DNA of 64,000 nt, from NCBI GenBank assembly GCA_051294375.1, contig CM119265.1, positions 25,444,297-25,508,296 of the forward strand, in the 5' to 3' direction. The position numbers were made by a program, and so were the translations under genes. Every line of letters starts with the position of its first letter. The first letter of the stretch is position 1. The DNA is from Paraspadella gotoi. Taxonomy: Eukaryota > Chaetognatha. Shown one piece after another: positions 37,522-49,988 of the stretch. The notes below the pieces were generated by a model that saw only the letters and a list, made by a program, of their open reading frames with translations, ran no database searches and was not told the DNA's origin.

Positions 37522-40123
37522 GTGGAGGACAAAGATGGCGACGACGACAACGACGACGAAAAAACGTCAACTCCCACCTTTCGCCAATTTCCGCCCCCCC
37601 CCCGACCCCCCCCTCCTTGTCAGATGGACCGGTTGACTGAGCGCACAGTCTCTCAAGCGAATCAAATCCTGATGGATCACGACGTCTTGGTGGGCGTGGA
37701 AGATGGCGCCATGAACGTCTGCAATCGACTCTACCTGCATTTCGTCTACTTTAAAAAGGAAAAGTGCTTGGTGAGTTGGGAAAGGGCGTTTTTGCTTGGT
37801 TGAAAGATTGTTCTTTTGTTGAATTTAAAACCTTGCCAAATAAAATGAGCGTTGGGGATTGGAAAGGGCGTTCAGAGGCGCAAATAAATATATCTTACTG
37901 AATAAAGAAAGAATTTGTAAACTAAACTAAGTTATATAAATTGAGAACTGTTTTCAAAGTGAATTGGGTTCAGAGTACTTCGGAGATATGTAAATAAATG
38001 TTAAAATATTACTTCCTGATACTTTTTTTGAATAATTAAAAATATTTATTTTCTGAAGATTGCTTATTTGTTTATATATATACTATATGTGGATAAGGCG
38101 CTACGTGGGCTGAAGATGACTGTCCGTAACTTCTATAACCCCCTCTAGCAGCCATGGAACGGGTCCGCTGAGGCTTGATAGCCATGCCCCAAGGCGGCTT
38201 AAGCCGTCCTCACGCTTCCCGCAGGGTAGGTACCGGGTTGGGATTGAACCCGGTACCTAGTGGTCATGAGCTGATGGCTTTACTCAATGAGCCACCGGGT
38301 CACAACTGAAAGTGTCATGATTCTAGGCGGGGTGAACCTAGGCAATGCCCACTACATATATTACATACATAGATGTTTAACAAGATGAGTATATGTAATT
38401 TTATTATTCGATTGTTAGTTTTGTTGAATATATTAATAATTATAAAATTGAAATGATAACAATTCTTTCCCTCGATATAACTTTTTTTTTCGCAGGGAAA
38501 TATCGAAGAGACGATTGCACGGACGACTGAGAGAAACCTGCGCTACTGTGATAAAGTGAGGGACAGGGATCATCGCAAATGCAGCGAAAATGCTGTAATA
38601 CTGTAGAAAAAAAATTCCTGCACTTTTGGGCTTTTGAAATAGGTGGTCTAATTCTACTAAAATTTTGGAAACTGGATCGTTTAATTTTTAAAAAAAATTA
38701 ACTATAATTATTGACAATTTTATAAATAAAAGATATTTTTAACATCAAATTAGAAAAGCAAATCACGGAAGGAACTGTAATAGTTTTTAAGTTAGTAAAC
38801 TAAGGGTAAATTTGTTATAATATCACGTAAAAATAATAACAATAATAACCCCCTTTTTCCCTCAGCAGCAAAAACGCTCGTCCGAAGTCGTCCTCCAACA
38901 ACCTTCGGATTTCAAGTCGCCCTCGACCCAAACCATCGCCACTTTATTGACGCCGATGTCGCCTTCAACGCCGTTCGACGACGCCGCTTCGCCGTATCCC
39001 GCTTCGCCCTTCGCCCTTAGTCCTTTCGCCCCTTCGCCTTTCCCCGCTTCGCCCTTCGCTTCCTCGCCAATGACGATCACGACCCCTTTGAGTCCCGCGT
39101 CCGTCGAGAGTCCGCTCGATCCGGCGTCGCCGCGGGAACTGCTGCAGCGGCAACAGCAGCAGCAGCATCGAAACATTCCGCAGCTTCAGCCGCGGCGCGA
39201 CCGCGATTCGCCTTTTTCCGAAGCGCCTTCCATCAAACTCTGCCGCGGCGAGGCGTCGTTGTCGCCGACGCCGCCGTCGTGGGCGTGTCACGGAAACGGA
39301 ACCGGCGCCGCGTTGGAAGGTTGTCGCGTGACCGGAAACGGTTGTCGCGCGACGACGGAATGTCGGAGAGGCTCGACGTCGGACGTCGAGGATCGATTCG
39401 GTTTCGAGGTCATCGAATTCGAGGACGAAGAAGACGTTTGGTGGGCGGAACAAGCGATGGGTTAGAGATGGAAGGGTTGAGATGGGATACAGATGGGAAG
39501 GGTTGAGATGGGTTAGAGATGGGACGGAAGGGTTGAGATGGGTTGGGTCGGGGGAGAGATAGAAAGGGGCAGGGACAGAAATGAAGAAATAATAAAAGAT
39601 GGGAGATGTGAGAAAATGATTTGAGTTGAAAATGAAAATGAGTTCAATTTATGATACGGATTCTTATAAACATATGCATTAACAGCTAACGACGGAAAAA
39701 TAATAAAAAATAATAAAAAAATCATCTCAGATAAAAACTAAAGTACAAAGCTTGCTTTAAAAATGAAAAAAATCAATTTCTCAGAAAAATCTGCGCCGAA
39801 TCATCGAAACATCGACGTGAAAAGCAAAATTAACGAATCGCGCGGAATCATTTCCTCGCTTCATTGCTCAAATTATCAAAGACAAGTGAGATAGTTCGTG
39901 AATTTGATCTTCACGTGAAGTTGTGAACGATTTAATCGCCCTCTCCCGCTTTTTTGGTTCACAGAACCTCGCTCAGCTCCTCTTCCTCAAATACAGCGGA
40001 CTCTACGTGAAAGCGTTGGTGAAAGGAAAATTGCCGGAAGTGAGTTGCGCCCGTCACGTGGACAAATTCCTTTGCGTCTGTCAATTCATCGAAGCCAAAA
40101 GATGGAACGTCACTCATCTGTGA
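37522..40123 (+). CDS. Unrecognised Ser/Pro-rich protein, four exons
   Basis: Proposed exons are 37522-37770, 38496-38555, 38866 to about 39435, and 39965-40123. The first three joins are phase 0 with good sites (TTG|GTGAGT, TTTTCGCAG|GGA, AAA|GTGAGG, CCCTCAG|CAG). The N-terminus is acidic, then MDRLTERTVSQANQILMDHD and GAMNVCNRLYLHFVYFKKEK look folded and helical. Exon 3 is low complexity with Ala-Ser-Pro-Phe repeats, a Gln run and an acidic end (EFEDEEDVWWAEQAM). The last exon (NLAQLLFLKYSGLYVKALVK, then CARHVDKFLCVCQFIEAKRW) is Cys-bearing, helical and probably the conserved C-terminus. The exon 3 donor is unsettled: GAC|GTTTGG keeps the phase, whereas the better-placed ATGG|GTTAGA does not. 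About 345 residues. The start may lie upstream at an acidic exon. Function unknown. Confidence 0.6.
38085..38355 (-). mobile_element. tRNA-derived SINE, copy B (in intron 1)
   Basis: Minus strand: the A-box region TGGCTCATTGAGTAAAGCC is followed by the B box GGTTCAATCCC inside a palindrome GGTACCGGGTT...AACCCGGTACC, then a body with CGGCTTAAGCCG, GCCATGGCTGCTAGAGGGGG and an end near CGCCTTATCCACA. It lies in the first intron of the Ser/Pro-rich gene, opposite to transcription. Confidence 0.8.
39466..39560. repeat. GGTTGAGATGGG tandem repeat in intron
   Basis: About three imperfect copies of a 25-35-base G-rich unit (GATGGGAAGGGTTGAGATGG) immediately after the third exon of the Ser/Pro-rich gene. 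Confidence 0.7.
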
Positions 40124-41199
40124 TTCTGAGGGGGGAGTGAAAGAAAAGCGTGAATCGTGAGGAGTCCTAAACCGTGAAGTTTTTGACGTACATTGGGAGA
40201 CAGAGAGCGAATGATCGAGATATCAATGGATCGACAAAAAGTTTTATTACGCAATTTAAGCCTCTTTGCCCAGGGAGAAAAAAATGGTGACATTTTCGCT
40301 CTAATAAAAAGAAAAATAAAAAAATAAAAAAATAGAGAAATAGAATAATAGAAAAATCACTCCCTTTTGTGATTCTAAAAATGGGAAAAAGAATGTTTAA
40401 AGAAAGGTAATCGCTCATACTTTTGTGAGCATATACTTTATCTGTTACGATAATTGTTCAAACAAGACAATTTGACAGTCGGCAGTTGATTGTTAACCCA
40501 ACTTTTCTGAACCATTTTACCGCTTTTATTTTATTGTTTAGCTTTCCATAGTTATTGCACCGTTATAGTTCAATGTTAGATCTAAAAATAAGATTTGTCT
40601 TTCACCAAAACCGCATTTTTTTCACTTTTTCTCCCTTCGATATTTTGAGAAGTTGAAATTGCATTGAGCGATGGTTTAAATTAGTAAGGAATTTAAGTGT
40701 TTACGTAACCGGTTAAGGCAGAACGATTAGTATTTTTTACATTCAAAATGTCTTTTTGTTCTATCTTATAATTCATAGTTCCAAATGAAGAAATATATAA
40801 CTATTTTGATAAACTAAGTGAAAACCGAAATCACAGCAATTTACACGCACGCGATACGATCTCCTTTGCTCAAAACTGCTTTTTATCTTCGTTACTTAAA
40901 AAAAAAGGGTTTGATTGTGTTCATAATGTTTTTACTAACGATTCATTAGTTCTAATCAAAAGCAACATAATCGATTTAGCTTGTCTAACCTATCAAACCA
41001 AAATTCATTAAGAGATCACTCCAAAACAATTATTTTTAGTAAAATAACTCATTTTAAGGCATGAAATTTGATTTTTTTTCTTTTGGCATGGAATCGCAAA
41101 AAAATCTAATCACCAATTCCGCGTCTAACGATTGTTATATTCCTGAATAAAATTGAGATTTTTTTTATCACAAAAATCTAGTGTCCATTCATTATTGAC

Positions 41200-41203
<4 letters not shown>

Positions 41204-41251
<48 letters not shown>
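41204..41251. repeat. (GA)n microsatellite
   Basis: Uninterrupted GA run. Confidence 0.9.
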
Positions 41252-41256
<5 letters not shown>

Positions 41257-41969
41257 TTTTTCTAATCAAGTTAACTAAATTAGAACGATGAACCCAAAAA
41301 ATGTTCTTCGAGGACAATTTTTTTTTCTCTTCGAAAAAATATAGTAAAACGAGATGAAAGACTAGAAATGAAATTAAAAAAAAGAATAAAGAATAAAGAA
41401 TAAAAAAATAAATAAAGAATAAAAAGCGAACTTTTGTCTCAATGACGCATGATCGACCTTTACTTTAGACCATTTTTGTATACTTTATGCGTCTCAATTT
41501 TATTTTCTATTATTTTTTTTTATTTCGATTCTATTCTATTCTATTCTATTAAAAAAAACCATATCTTTTAAATATATATATATTAATATATTAAGGGTTT
41601 TGAAATAATTATTTTAATTAGATATCGAAACTTCACTTTTAAATCATACCCAATACTCATATCAAATCTTTTTAAGATTATTAATTATTATTTATTAATT
41701 ATTAATTTGATGCTCATAACATAAATTAACTGAAAATTTAAATACATTAAATTTAAATACATTAAATTTTACCTTCGATGGCTCAACTAAAAAAATAGTT
41801 TAATAAATAAAAAAATATTAAATCTAATCTGAAACAAACTACGCTTCAGCTTTTCGGCATCCAGCGGGATCCACTTGCAACGACTTCTTTGATATATCGG
41901 TTTCAAAGTCAACTTCCCGCAGTCTATTTGACATTATTTATTCTAAAGTATGTGGACTAAAAATCCACC

Positions 41970-42130
41970 AACCGTTCATCAGCGGCCATTGGTGCCAGAG
42001 GCAAGTCATTAGCCTCTTAACCCAAAGGTCTGGTGTTCTAGCCCAGTGGTCGTCTGGCAGTAAACAGCGACGGACCGCTTAACCCCCGCTGTAACATAGT
42101 GTTACAGCCTGATCCGAAGCTCAGGGACTG
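41970..42130 (+). mobile_element. tRNA-like SINE head (second family)
   Basis: GCGGCCATTGGTGCCAGAGG resembles an A box, and GGTCTGGTGTTCTAGCCC, about 45 bases on, resembles a B box preceded by a CCTCTTAACCC stem-like word. The tRNA-like part is followed by unrelated sequence. It differs from the family at 32, 38 and 57 kb. It does not fold as a clean tRNA, so a SINE or tRNA pseudogene is likely. Confidence 0.45.
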
Positions 42131-43619
42131 CTTATATTGAACGGTTCTGTCACTAACACATAACAATAATTACTGTCTCTTCAAAAGTACATAAAACTGT
42201 TCTACACCCCTAATATATCTCTTTAATAAATTTTTTAAATGAAATTAATCAATCAAATGTTGCTCTTTCAATCGTTTACTCCATTCTTATTAAAACCAGA
42301 TTTTTTAAACTTTAATAACCTGTATTTCCAGTTTTCTTTCAAAACCTTTCATTTAGAATTGAAGTGTCTAATCAAAAACCGGTACAGATTCTAATTATCA
42401 TTCCCTCCCTTTTAGTCGACGTGACCTCATGAACAAAAAGAAGTTTAAAATACATATGAATAAACCACCGTAAACTACAAGTTTATCTGATAGCTATGTG
42501 CTGAACTGAAAGTCAAGATAATTCGGCATCTATAAATCTCGTTAAGAAAGTATTTCTTTGTTTAACTCTCTTTGTACATTGTACAATATGAATTCAAATA
42601 TAAAAAAAAAATCTTTTTAATAAATTTACCAAAATTTTTAACAACAAAAATATTTGAAATTAGATTTTAAAATTGTTTGCTACGCTCATTCAATTATCAA
42701 ACTTACGCGCACTCTTTTTATAAACTTAAACAAACCAATATGCAAACATCCTAAGATATTAATATCTTTGAAACCTCTCCCACGTTGCGTGTCGCTCATT
42801 TTTCACCTGAGTCATGAAATCTTCAATAAATCTAGACTTTTTTCTACTAAGAAATCAAAACTCTGTTTATATGACGATCGCCATCTATCCTTTCCGTTTT
42901 TAGTCGGATCTGCTTATCAGCAGATTCCGACTCTATAATTCACTTTGTCGGTCCGTCGGTCCACCCCCCTCAATCTTATCGGGCATTCACTTACATATAT
43001 CATGTCAGAACATCGAATTATGATAAAGTACGCAAAAATAAATTATGTCCGTACGTCCATCTGTCTGTCTGTCTGTCCGTCTGTCCGTCCCACAATTGGA
43101 TTGATGGATTGGAATGAAATTTTGTCTGTGGGTAGGGAAGTGTGTGATTGAGCTGGATATAAAGTTTCGATGGAATCGTCTGAGTGGAAAAAAGTTTAAA
43201 TGGAAAAAAACAAAAAACCTGTTTCACTAATTGATTATGCTTCTTTTTCTTTTTATATTAAATGTAAATGTAAGATATATTAATTATTCAAATAATTAAT
43301 CAGTTATTTAATCAATTAGTAAATTTATTAATAAATAATTAATAAATCAAACAAACATTTGGGATCAAATTAATTAATTAATAGCTTAATTAATTAATTA
43401 ATTAACTTGAATTAATTAATTATTAACTAATTACCAATAAAGATCGTGGGCAGATCCGACATTGTTTGCTCAAACTTGTTAAACTTAGCGATCGAAAGAG
43501 AGAGATTGACAAAATGTGCTGGTGGCAAAAGAATTAAATATCGACGATGATGTATCATTATGCTGGTTGCTTCATTCCTCTCCGTAAAACTTGTCCGACC
43601 AGAAAGACCAGTTTTGATT

Positions 43620-43659
<40 letters not shown>

Positions 43660-44451
43660 CCTTAAAAAAACTAATAAGTTCCACGTAAGAATTAGGGCGT
43701 TCTGACGACATTAAATTTCTTGTTTTATTTAGGAAGGCAAAAACTTGAAATGCGAAATGAACCAGTTTTTCAAAATGAAAATCGGCCATTTTTCTTTTTC
43801 CTTTTCTTATATCTCTTTCCTTTTTTTTTCTTTTTGGGATTCGACGTTCGGTTTGTGGGTCGTTCTTGTTTCAGTTATCGGAATTCGGCATGTACATTGT
43901 ACACGGTGGTTTATTAAAAATAAGTTACAAGTAAAAATATTTTCCTTTAAGACCCGCTTTTGGTTTTTATTCTAATTCTCTCTTCTTTTAGTTAGTATTT
44001 CGTTATCATTATCAGAATCACGAACTAAACGCTCCTAGTCACTCCACTTTTGATAAGGGATCTCTTTCGCCTTTAAACCTTCAAGTGGTTTTTGTTTTTC
44101 TCATTTGCTGATAAGAAAAAACTCAACCTTTTATAAAGTTCTTTTTTTATTTTAAATCTAACTCCAGGGAACAACGAGGTAAAAAACCGCCGGGAAAAAA
44201 GATCCAATATTAACAGGTATGATGACCGAAATGATATAGCAGTAAAAAATTAAAAATCCCTAAAACGATTCGATATGTGTAATACATATATCGAATAATT
44301 TTAATAATTTTAATTTTAATTATCTATGATAGATAGATATTTAAAATTATCTCCATCACTTTCCAGATGAACACCCCCGGAAAAATCTTATTAATTCCAC
44401 CCTACCGCGATTTTTCAAAGGATAAACAAAAATTAAAAAAATAAACAAATT

Positions 44452-47400
44452 ATGTCAACTGACGCTGACCTTGCGCCGATGGAATCAATACGAAAACACC
44501 GCGGCGCCGCTAAGAGGCGCCACGAAACGTCCGTCGAACGTCCGCGTCGCTCGGGCGCCGCCACGATCGGCTCCGTCCAATCAACCGACGCCGCGAAAAG
44601 ACGCCGGGAAGTGTCGACTGAACGCCCGAAACGTTCCGCCGCCGTCGCTGCCGCCGCTGCAGCCGCCGCTGCAGCGGCCGCTGCAGCCGCCAACTACGCC
44701 GCCGCCGATGACGACTCGACCGCCTCAGACAACGCCGGCAAAATCTCTTACGAAGCCCCTGACGTCAATCCGGATGACGCCGCCGACAACGCCTCTAGCG
44801 TCTCTCGTCCGAAACGCGTCAAGTCTCTTCGTTTAGCGAAGGAACCGGCGACGAAAGACTCGACGAAAAGAGTCAACAAAGCGAAGGAGAACGAGAAAGA
44901 GGAGAACGATGGAAGAAAGGAGAACGAGGGTGTTGAAAAGGAGAACGAGAGAAAGGAAACGACGACGACGAAGACGACGTCGGCAGCCGACGAGGTGTTG
45001 CGGGAGATGGTGGAGAAGATCGTGGAGGCGGAGGGAGAATCTACGACTAAAGCGGACGAGCCGTTCGACGATCTCGGCAACGTCTTCACTCGTTCTTGGC
45101 GATCGACAACTAAGATCGAACCTGATGCAGGAGCCGACGCCTCAGCAGCCGTAGACGACGCAGCCTTCGGCCCGCCAGCGTCGCCGCAATCCTCCAGATC
45201 TTCCTCCAAGTCTTCGCATCGATCCTTTCTGCTCAATCTGCCCGCCAAATCGGCGGACAAGACGACGGCGCAGGTGCTGCCCTTCGAGGTGACGCCGCTG
45301 CGCAACCTGCAGCAAATGCCGCCGCTGCTACATCAGGATCAGCTCAAGCGGGAGATCTCCGGGGAGCCGGAAGACATTGGCCAAATCATGGAGTCGCTGC
45401 CGAAGAATACGAGGAACATCTACATCGTGGATTCCAAGTTGAAGGATCTGGAAGAGAAGTTGATCGAAGGGGAAATGGGAGGAGGTGGAGGAGGAGGTGG
45501 AGCCATTACTGAAGGCGTTGGGACCACGCCCATCCCTGTAGAGACTCAGAAATCCACGAGCGACCGACCTATGGAACCATCCGCCTGTCGGATCAAACCC
45601 AGCGTCTTCAAGAATAATCAAGACTGTCGCCTGATTCAGTCCAAATTGGCCAGGAAGAAGTTCCTCGTCAAACTGGCCATGTCGGAGCGGAACGCGGCCG
45701 AGGAGGGCGCTGGGGTGCAGCCGAATCGAGAGAGCGGCGTCACGGAGGGTGAGACGAGGACGCCGAGGGCGGAGATCGGCGTCGATTCGACGCCGGGTTC
45801 CACGCCCACCGACACGCCGGCGTCGACGCCGCCGCTTAAAGTGCAGACCGTCTCCGTTGAAGTGCAGACGGATTTGCAGGAGGAAGCGTCCAGGGGTAAA
45901 TAAATTAAATTCTTGTTATCAAAAAATATAATTCTTCGAATCAAGAAAGGAACTAAAATAGTATGTTTTAAAATTTTTTTAATAAAAACATTTTTAAAAG
46001 TTTTACAAATTAATTAAATAATTTTCTTATTTCACTTCCAACTCCTAGCGACAACATCGGATCGAGAAGCGAGGATCGAAAGTCTCACGATCGCGAATCA
46101 AACGAACATCGAAGGTTTTATCGAAGCTTTGGAGCCGGAGTGTCGATCGATGACAGACTTTGAGAGGGAAGAGAAAAAGATCATTTACCTCAAGGTAAGG
46201 CCACTGGTCAGGTCGGGTCAAGTTATATTTTCTATCCCAACTGATGAAAAGAAAAACAGGAAATCTAGAAAATGCTATCTTTTTTTACGAATTCAACAGC
46301 GAATTGATCAGCCTGAAATAACTAAGAAAAAATAAAATTATTCGTACCTTTTTTCTAAACAATATTCAAACTGCCTTCCAGGAAATGGAACTGGCCAGCT
46401 TCAAAGAGTACTCCAAGCTCAAATCCATCAGGCGCCTGATAGAAAAGAGGTTGGAAGACAGAATCGCCCACAGGCCGGAACAGGCGGTCAAACCCGGCCA
46501 CAACACCGAAGTCGTCATCTTCGACGACGATCGAAGATCTTCGGCAGGCGACAGCGCCGGTAGCCCCGCCGCTGGAGAAATGGTTCGGAGCGCCGGAAGG
46601 ACTACGTCGCCGGCCGCGCCCATCGCTCGTAAAGACGACGCTCGTTTGGCGTCGCCGGAAAGAGCGATGGAACAAGTGACTCCGTATTATCCCCCGAGGC
46701 CGACGATGCCATCCGGATTTCCTACGGGCCACGCCCCACACGGAAACGGTCACGTGATGCCCCCGGCGGCGCCATCGTTCGGCGGTCGCATGATCGCTCC
46801 TAAACCGTTTGTCAGCGGAAGGCCGATGACCGCGGCGCGCCCTATCGGACTTACGGCGCCGATTAACGACAGCGGCGTCATCAAGTACACGGACAAGGCG
46901 TCGGTCGTGGGGATCGGTCGGCCAGGCGTCGCTCACGGAACGCTCGGCGGCGTCGCGGGAAACGGCGCGATTCTCTTGGGGTCCCATCAGAGATTGGCGC
47001 CGCCTTCTGGACAGCAAGATCACAACAGCAGTTCGGGACAGTCGGAGAAACATGATAAAGGTACGTTTAATGTTGAAATATTTATTTAAAATAATTTGAT
47101 TTGGCAAATGAATGAATGAATGAATGAATGAATGAATGAATAATTAAATTAAATTAAATTAATTAACAAATTTAGGCGACAAATTAAATTAATTAGTGAA
47201 TTAATGAAAGAATAAATGAATAACTTAATGATTGAATCAATAATTCATTGAATGAATAAATAAAATAATTAATGGAGTCATTAGTTTAATCTATCAATCA
47301 ATTAATTAATTCGAGACACGTTAATAAATCAATGAATGATTGAATGAATGATAGAGAAAATTTAATGAGTAAATGAATCAATTAATTAATCAATCAATCA

Positions 47401-49309
47401 AGCATTCAATCAAGCAATCAATCAATAAATCAATCTAATCCATCTCTCCAAGGCCTCGTCGACGTGGAACAAAAGATCAAAGAGGCCGAGACGCAAAAGA
47501 CGATGGCGAACGTCCTCTCGCTGAAGGGCAAGAAAGGCGCCTCCGTCGCGCCTCTGGTGCATCCCGCGCGGACGATCCCCTTCGCCCCCAGAGCTCCCAC
47601 TATGTCTCCGCCGCATCGAAATCCGCCGCCAGCGTACTACCAGAGAACCCGCCTCACCCCCTTGCGTCATCAGCTGCCGCCGGGGGTCGGGGCGCCGTTG
47701 AGGATTCCACAGTATCAGCCGCTTCCGCCGCAGAGCAGAATATCGCCTCGGCAGGCGTCTCCGCAGTCTTTTCCTCCGCCGCAGCATCAACATATACTCT
47801 CTCCGCCGCAACAGCAGCTTCAGCAGCAGCAGCAAGGTTCCTTGCCTTTTCCCGCGGGTTTTCAGGGAACGAGAGACCGACAACCGACTTTCGCCGTCGG
47901 TCAAAGGACGACGATCGGTCGGGCGAGGGAACGGGCGGAGGCGATGGGGAAGGCGGAGGATGGGCGGGCTAGGATGGAGGAGGGGCGGGCTAGGGTGGAA
48001 CAGGAGCGGAGTAGAGTGGAGGAAGGGGAGAGCTCCACTAAAACTGTCGTCAAGGAAGAGAACGAGCCGACGTCGTTGTGCTCCAGGTGCAAGAAGGTCG
48101 CCGAATACGCTTGCTCCAGATGCAGAGAGGTGAGGAAAGGGTTAGAAGTAAGGAATAAGGAATCGACATTCTCTTTACTTTTCTTATCACATTTTCGTCT
48201 TCATAATTTTATTTCAAAAGTTTCAAAGAACAATTTATGGACATCAATTAATCTTATCGTATCTCTCGATCAATACAAAGTATTTCATTTCATGTTGAGC
48301 TGAAAAAAAAACAGTGACCGTCAAACGTCAAAAATATTTTTTCATGATCACTAAATATAGCATTAAAAAAATTAGTAACTTTTGTTTAACTATTCACAAC
48401 TAATCATTAATATGAAAATCTGAGTCTTGTTTCCTAGGAAAAGAGTTAAATTTCTATTCAGATTCTGTTTATCATTCAAGATGTTTTTATTGTTAAAAAT
48501 GAAAATTGAATACTACCAGAAATAGCTGATAGGCCTGAGCCAGCAGGCACCATTTCCTCTTCATTTCTCCTCATCCTCTTTCCCGGAGATCCAGGGTCGA
48601 GTCCAGGGTTTAGGTTTTTCATTCACACTCCGGCACTTTTTTTCCAAAGAAGCCCCCTTGCTGCGGCTCCTGAAGCAGCGGATCCAAACACACGCACAAA
48701 ACTTGTCTCTTTTGCTACTTCCATCGTCGTATTATGCGTCACTCCTTTTGTCGTCGCTCTCACCGTCGCAACTGCTTCCTCCATTGTTCAAATTATCGTC
48801 GTCGTTTCTGTCGATCCCGATCCTGACGGAGGCTTAATTCTTTCTCTCGCTGAGTCACCCAGCAAGCCAGAATTTTATTGTTGCAAAAGTAGCATCGGGA
48901 AAAATGACACTAATCCCTAACCCTAATCCCAACCCTAATCCCTAACCCAAATCACAACCCTAATCCAAAACCCTAATCCCAACCCTAATCCCTAATATCT
49001 ATCCCTTAAACTAACCTTATCCCTAACCGAAACCCTAAACAATTAATCCATAGTTCAAATTATCGTCGTCGTTTTTGTCGATCCCGATCCTGACTCTAAT
49101 TCATCCAGCAAGAGAGAGAGCGAGAGAGATTCGCTGCTCCGTCATACGGCAAGGGGGCATCGATGATTGAAAAGGCTTGTAGTTTTCGTTAAAGACTACA
49201 CCTTATATTTATTTTCTCTTTTTTTTTCTAGGCTCGCTACTGCGGTTCCGAGTGCCAAGTCAGTCATTGGAAAGAAATTCACATGCACGAATGTCAACTG
49301 ATTGATTGA
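44452..49309 (+). CDS. Large disordered protein with C-terminal MYND zinc finger
   Basis: Six exons: 44452-45895, 46049-46194, 46382-47060, 47453-48129, 49232-49309, all joins in phase (1, 0, 1, 0) with good GT-AG sites; the listed five coding blocks give 1007 residues. The N-terminus has a duplicated basic motif (KRRHETSVERPRRS at 21-34, KRRREVSTERPKRS at 49-62), then poly-Ala (63-80), Lys/Glu-rich and Gly-rich regions, a helical charged segment in block 2 (TDFEREEKKIIYLKEMELAS) and a Pro/Gln-rich block 4. The C-terminus is a full MYND finger with ligands C966, C969, C977, C980, C986, C990, H999 and C1003, split by the last intron. MYND fingers bind short proline-containing peptides in transcriptional co-regulators; the ARYCG core resembles MTG/DEAF1-type fingers, but no NHR, SAND, PHD or bromodomain is visible. 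A nuclear co-regulator role is inference. An AATAAA signal lies at 49345. Confidence 0.85.
47100..47150. repeat. (AATG)n tract in MYND-gene intron
   Basis: About ten AATG units, then AT-rich sequence with GAATCAAT-type words up to the next exon at 47453. Confidence 0.85.
48914..49050. repeat. Telomere-like degenerate tract in last intron of the MYND gene
   Basis: Repeated CCCTAACCCTAATCCC words interrupted by CAAATCACAACCC, flanked by two copies of a GTTCAAATTATCGTCGTCGT block (48786 and 49050). It resembles the tracts at 10.0, 17.0, 29.0 and 33.7 kb but sits in transcribed DNA. Confidence 0.75.
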
Positions 49310-49344
49310 TTGATTGATATATTTGATATATTTGATATATTTGA

Positions 49345-49350
49345 AATAAA
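49345..49350 (+). promoter_or_regulatory. Polyadenylation signal AATAAA of the MYND gene
   Basis: AATAAA 36 bases after the stop codon, within AAATAAATAAAA. Confidence 0.5.
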
Positions 49351-49988
49351 TAAAACCGGATCGTTCATTTCTTATTCATTAATGACATCATTTTCTGAAA
49401 ATTATTCACGGAAAGCATTTTAAGTAAAAAACTGTCGCCATAAATAAAGAAACAATTTGCTATACAAGTTTGAAACCCGTCGCTAGAAAAAAATTACATT
49501 TTTAAAATTATTTTTTATGTATTGTTATCATGTCCTTTTGCTTACTTTTATTTAAACAGTGAGATGTAAAAGATTACTTGTTAATGTTAATGTTAATGTT
49601 TTTAATGTTTGTAATGTTCAAAACGTTTTATAAAAAAAATTGTTTTCAGTTATAAGTTACATAATTATAATTTTTTTTAAATATTAAAATCTTTAAGTGT
49701 TTTTGAGTGGTAGATTTTGTATAGAGGCGGGTTTCGAATGGTCACGACTTCGGACAATTTTGGCGAGTTTTGGAAAATAAAGCAGGCACGAGTATTTGAT
49801 GAAATGCGCCACATGAAAAAGTACTATGTCATTGATTCGTTTTTATCATTAATTCTGAAGGATACATGATTATTAACCAAGTGATAATTAGGTTGTATCG
49901 TATAGAGTCGAGGCAGGAGAGTTAGAAAGAAAGAGAGAAGCAGAGAAATGGAGAGAGAGATAGAGAGAGAGGGACGAAAAAAAAACCT

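Larger units (their letters stand above)
40124..44451. other. Intergenic AT-rich region
   Basis: Between the two plus-strand genes. Contains (GA)n at 41204-41251, (TC)n at about 43620-43661, a TCTGTC/TCCGTC repeat at about 43056-43090 and many AT-rich words such as TTAATTAATTAA. A tRNA-like SINE lies near 42.0 kb. No coding segment seen. Confidence 0.5.

Noticed and set aside
38965-39453. 162-residue minus-strand open frame
   Set aside because: Arg-rich shadow of exon 3 of the Ser/Pro-rich gene; the plus frame fits neighbouring exons.
46355-47107. 250-residue minus-strand open frame
   Set aside because: Arg-rich shadow of the MYND-gene exon on the plus strand, which has correct splice sites and phase.
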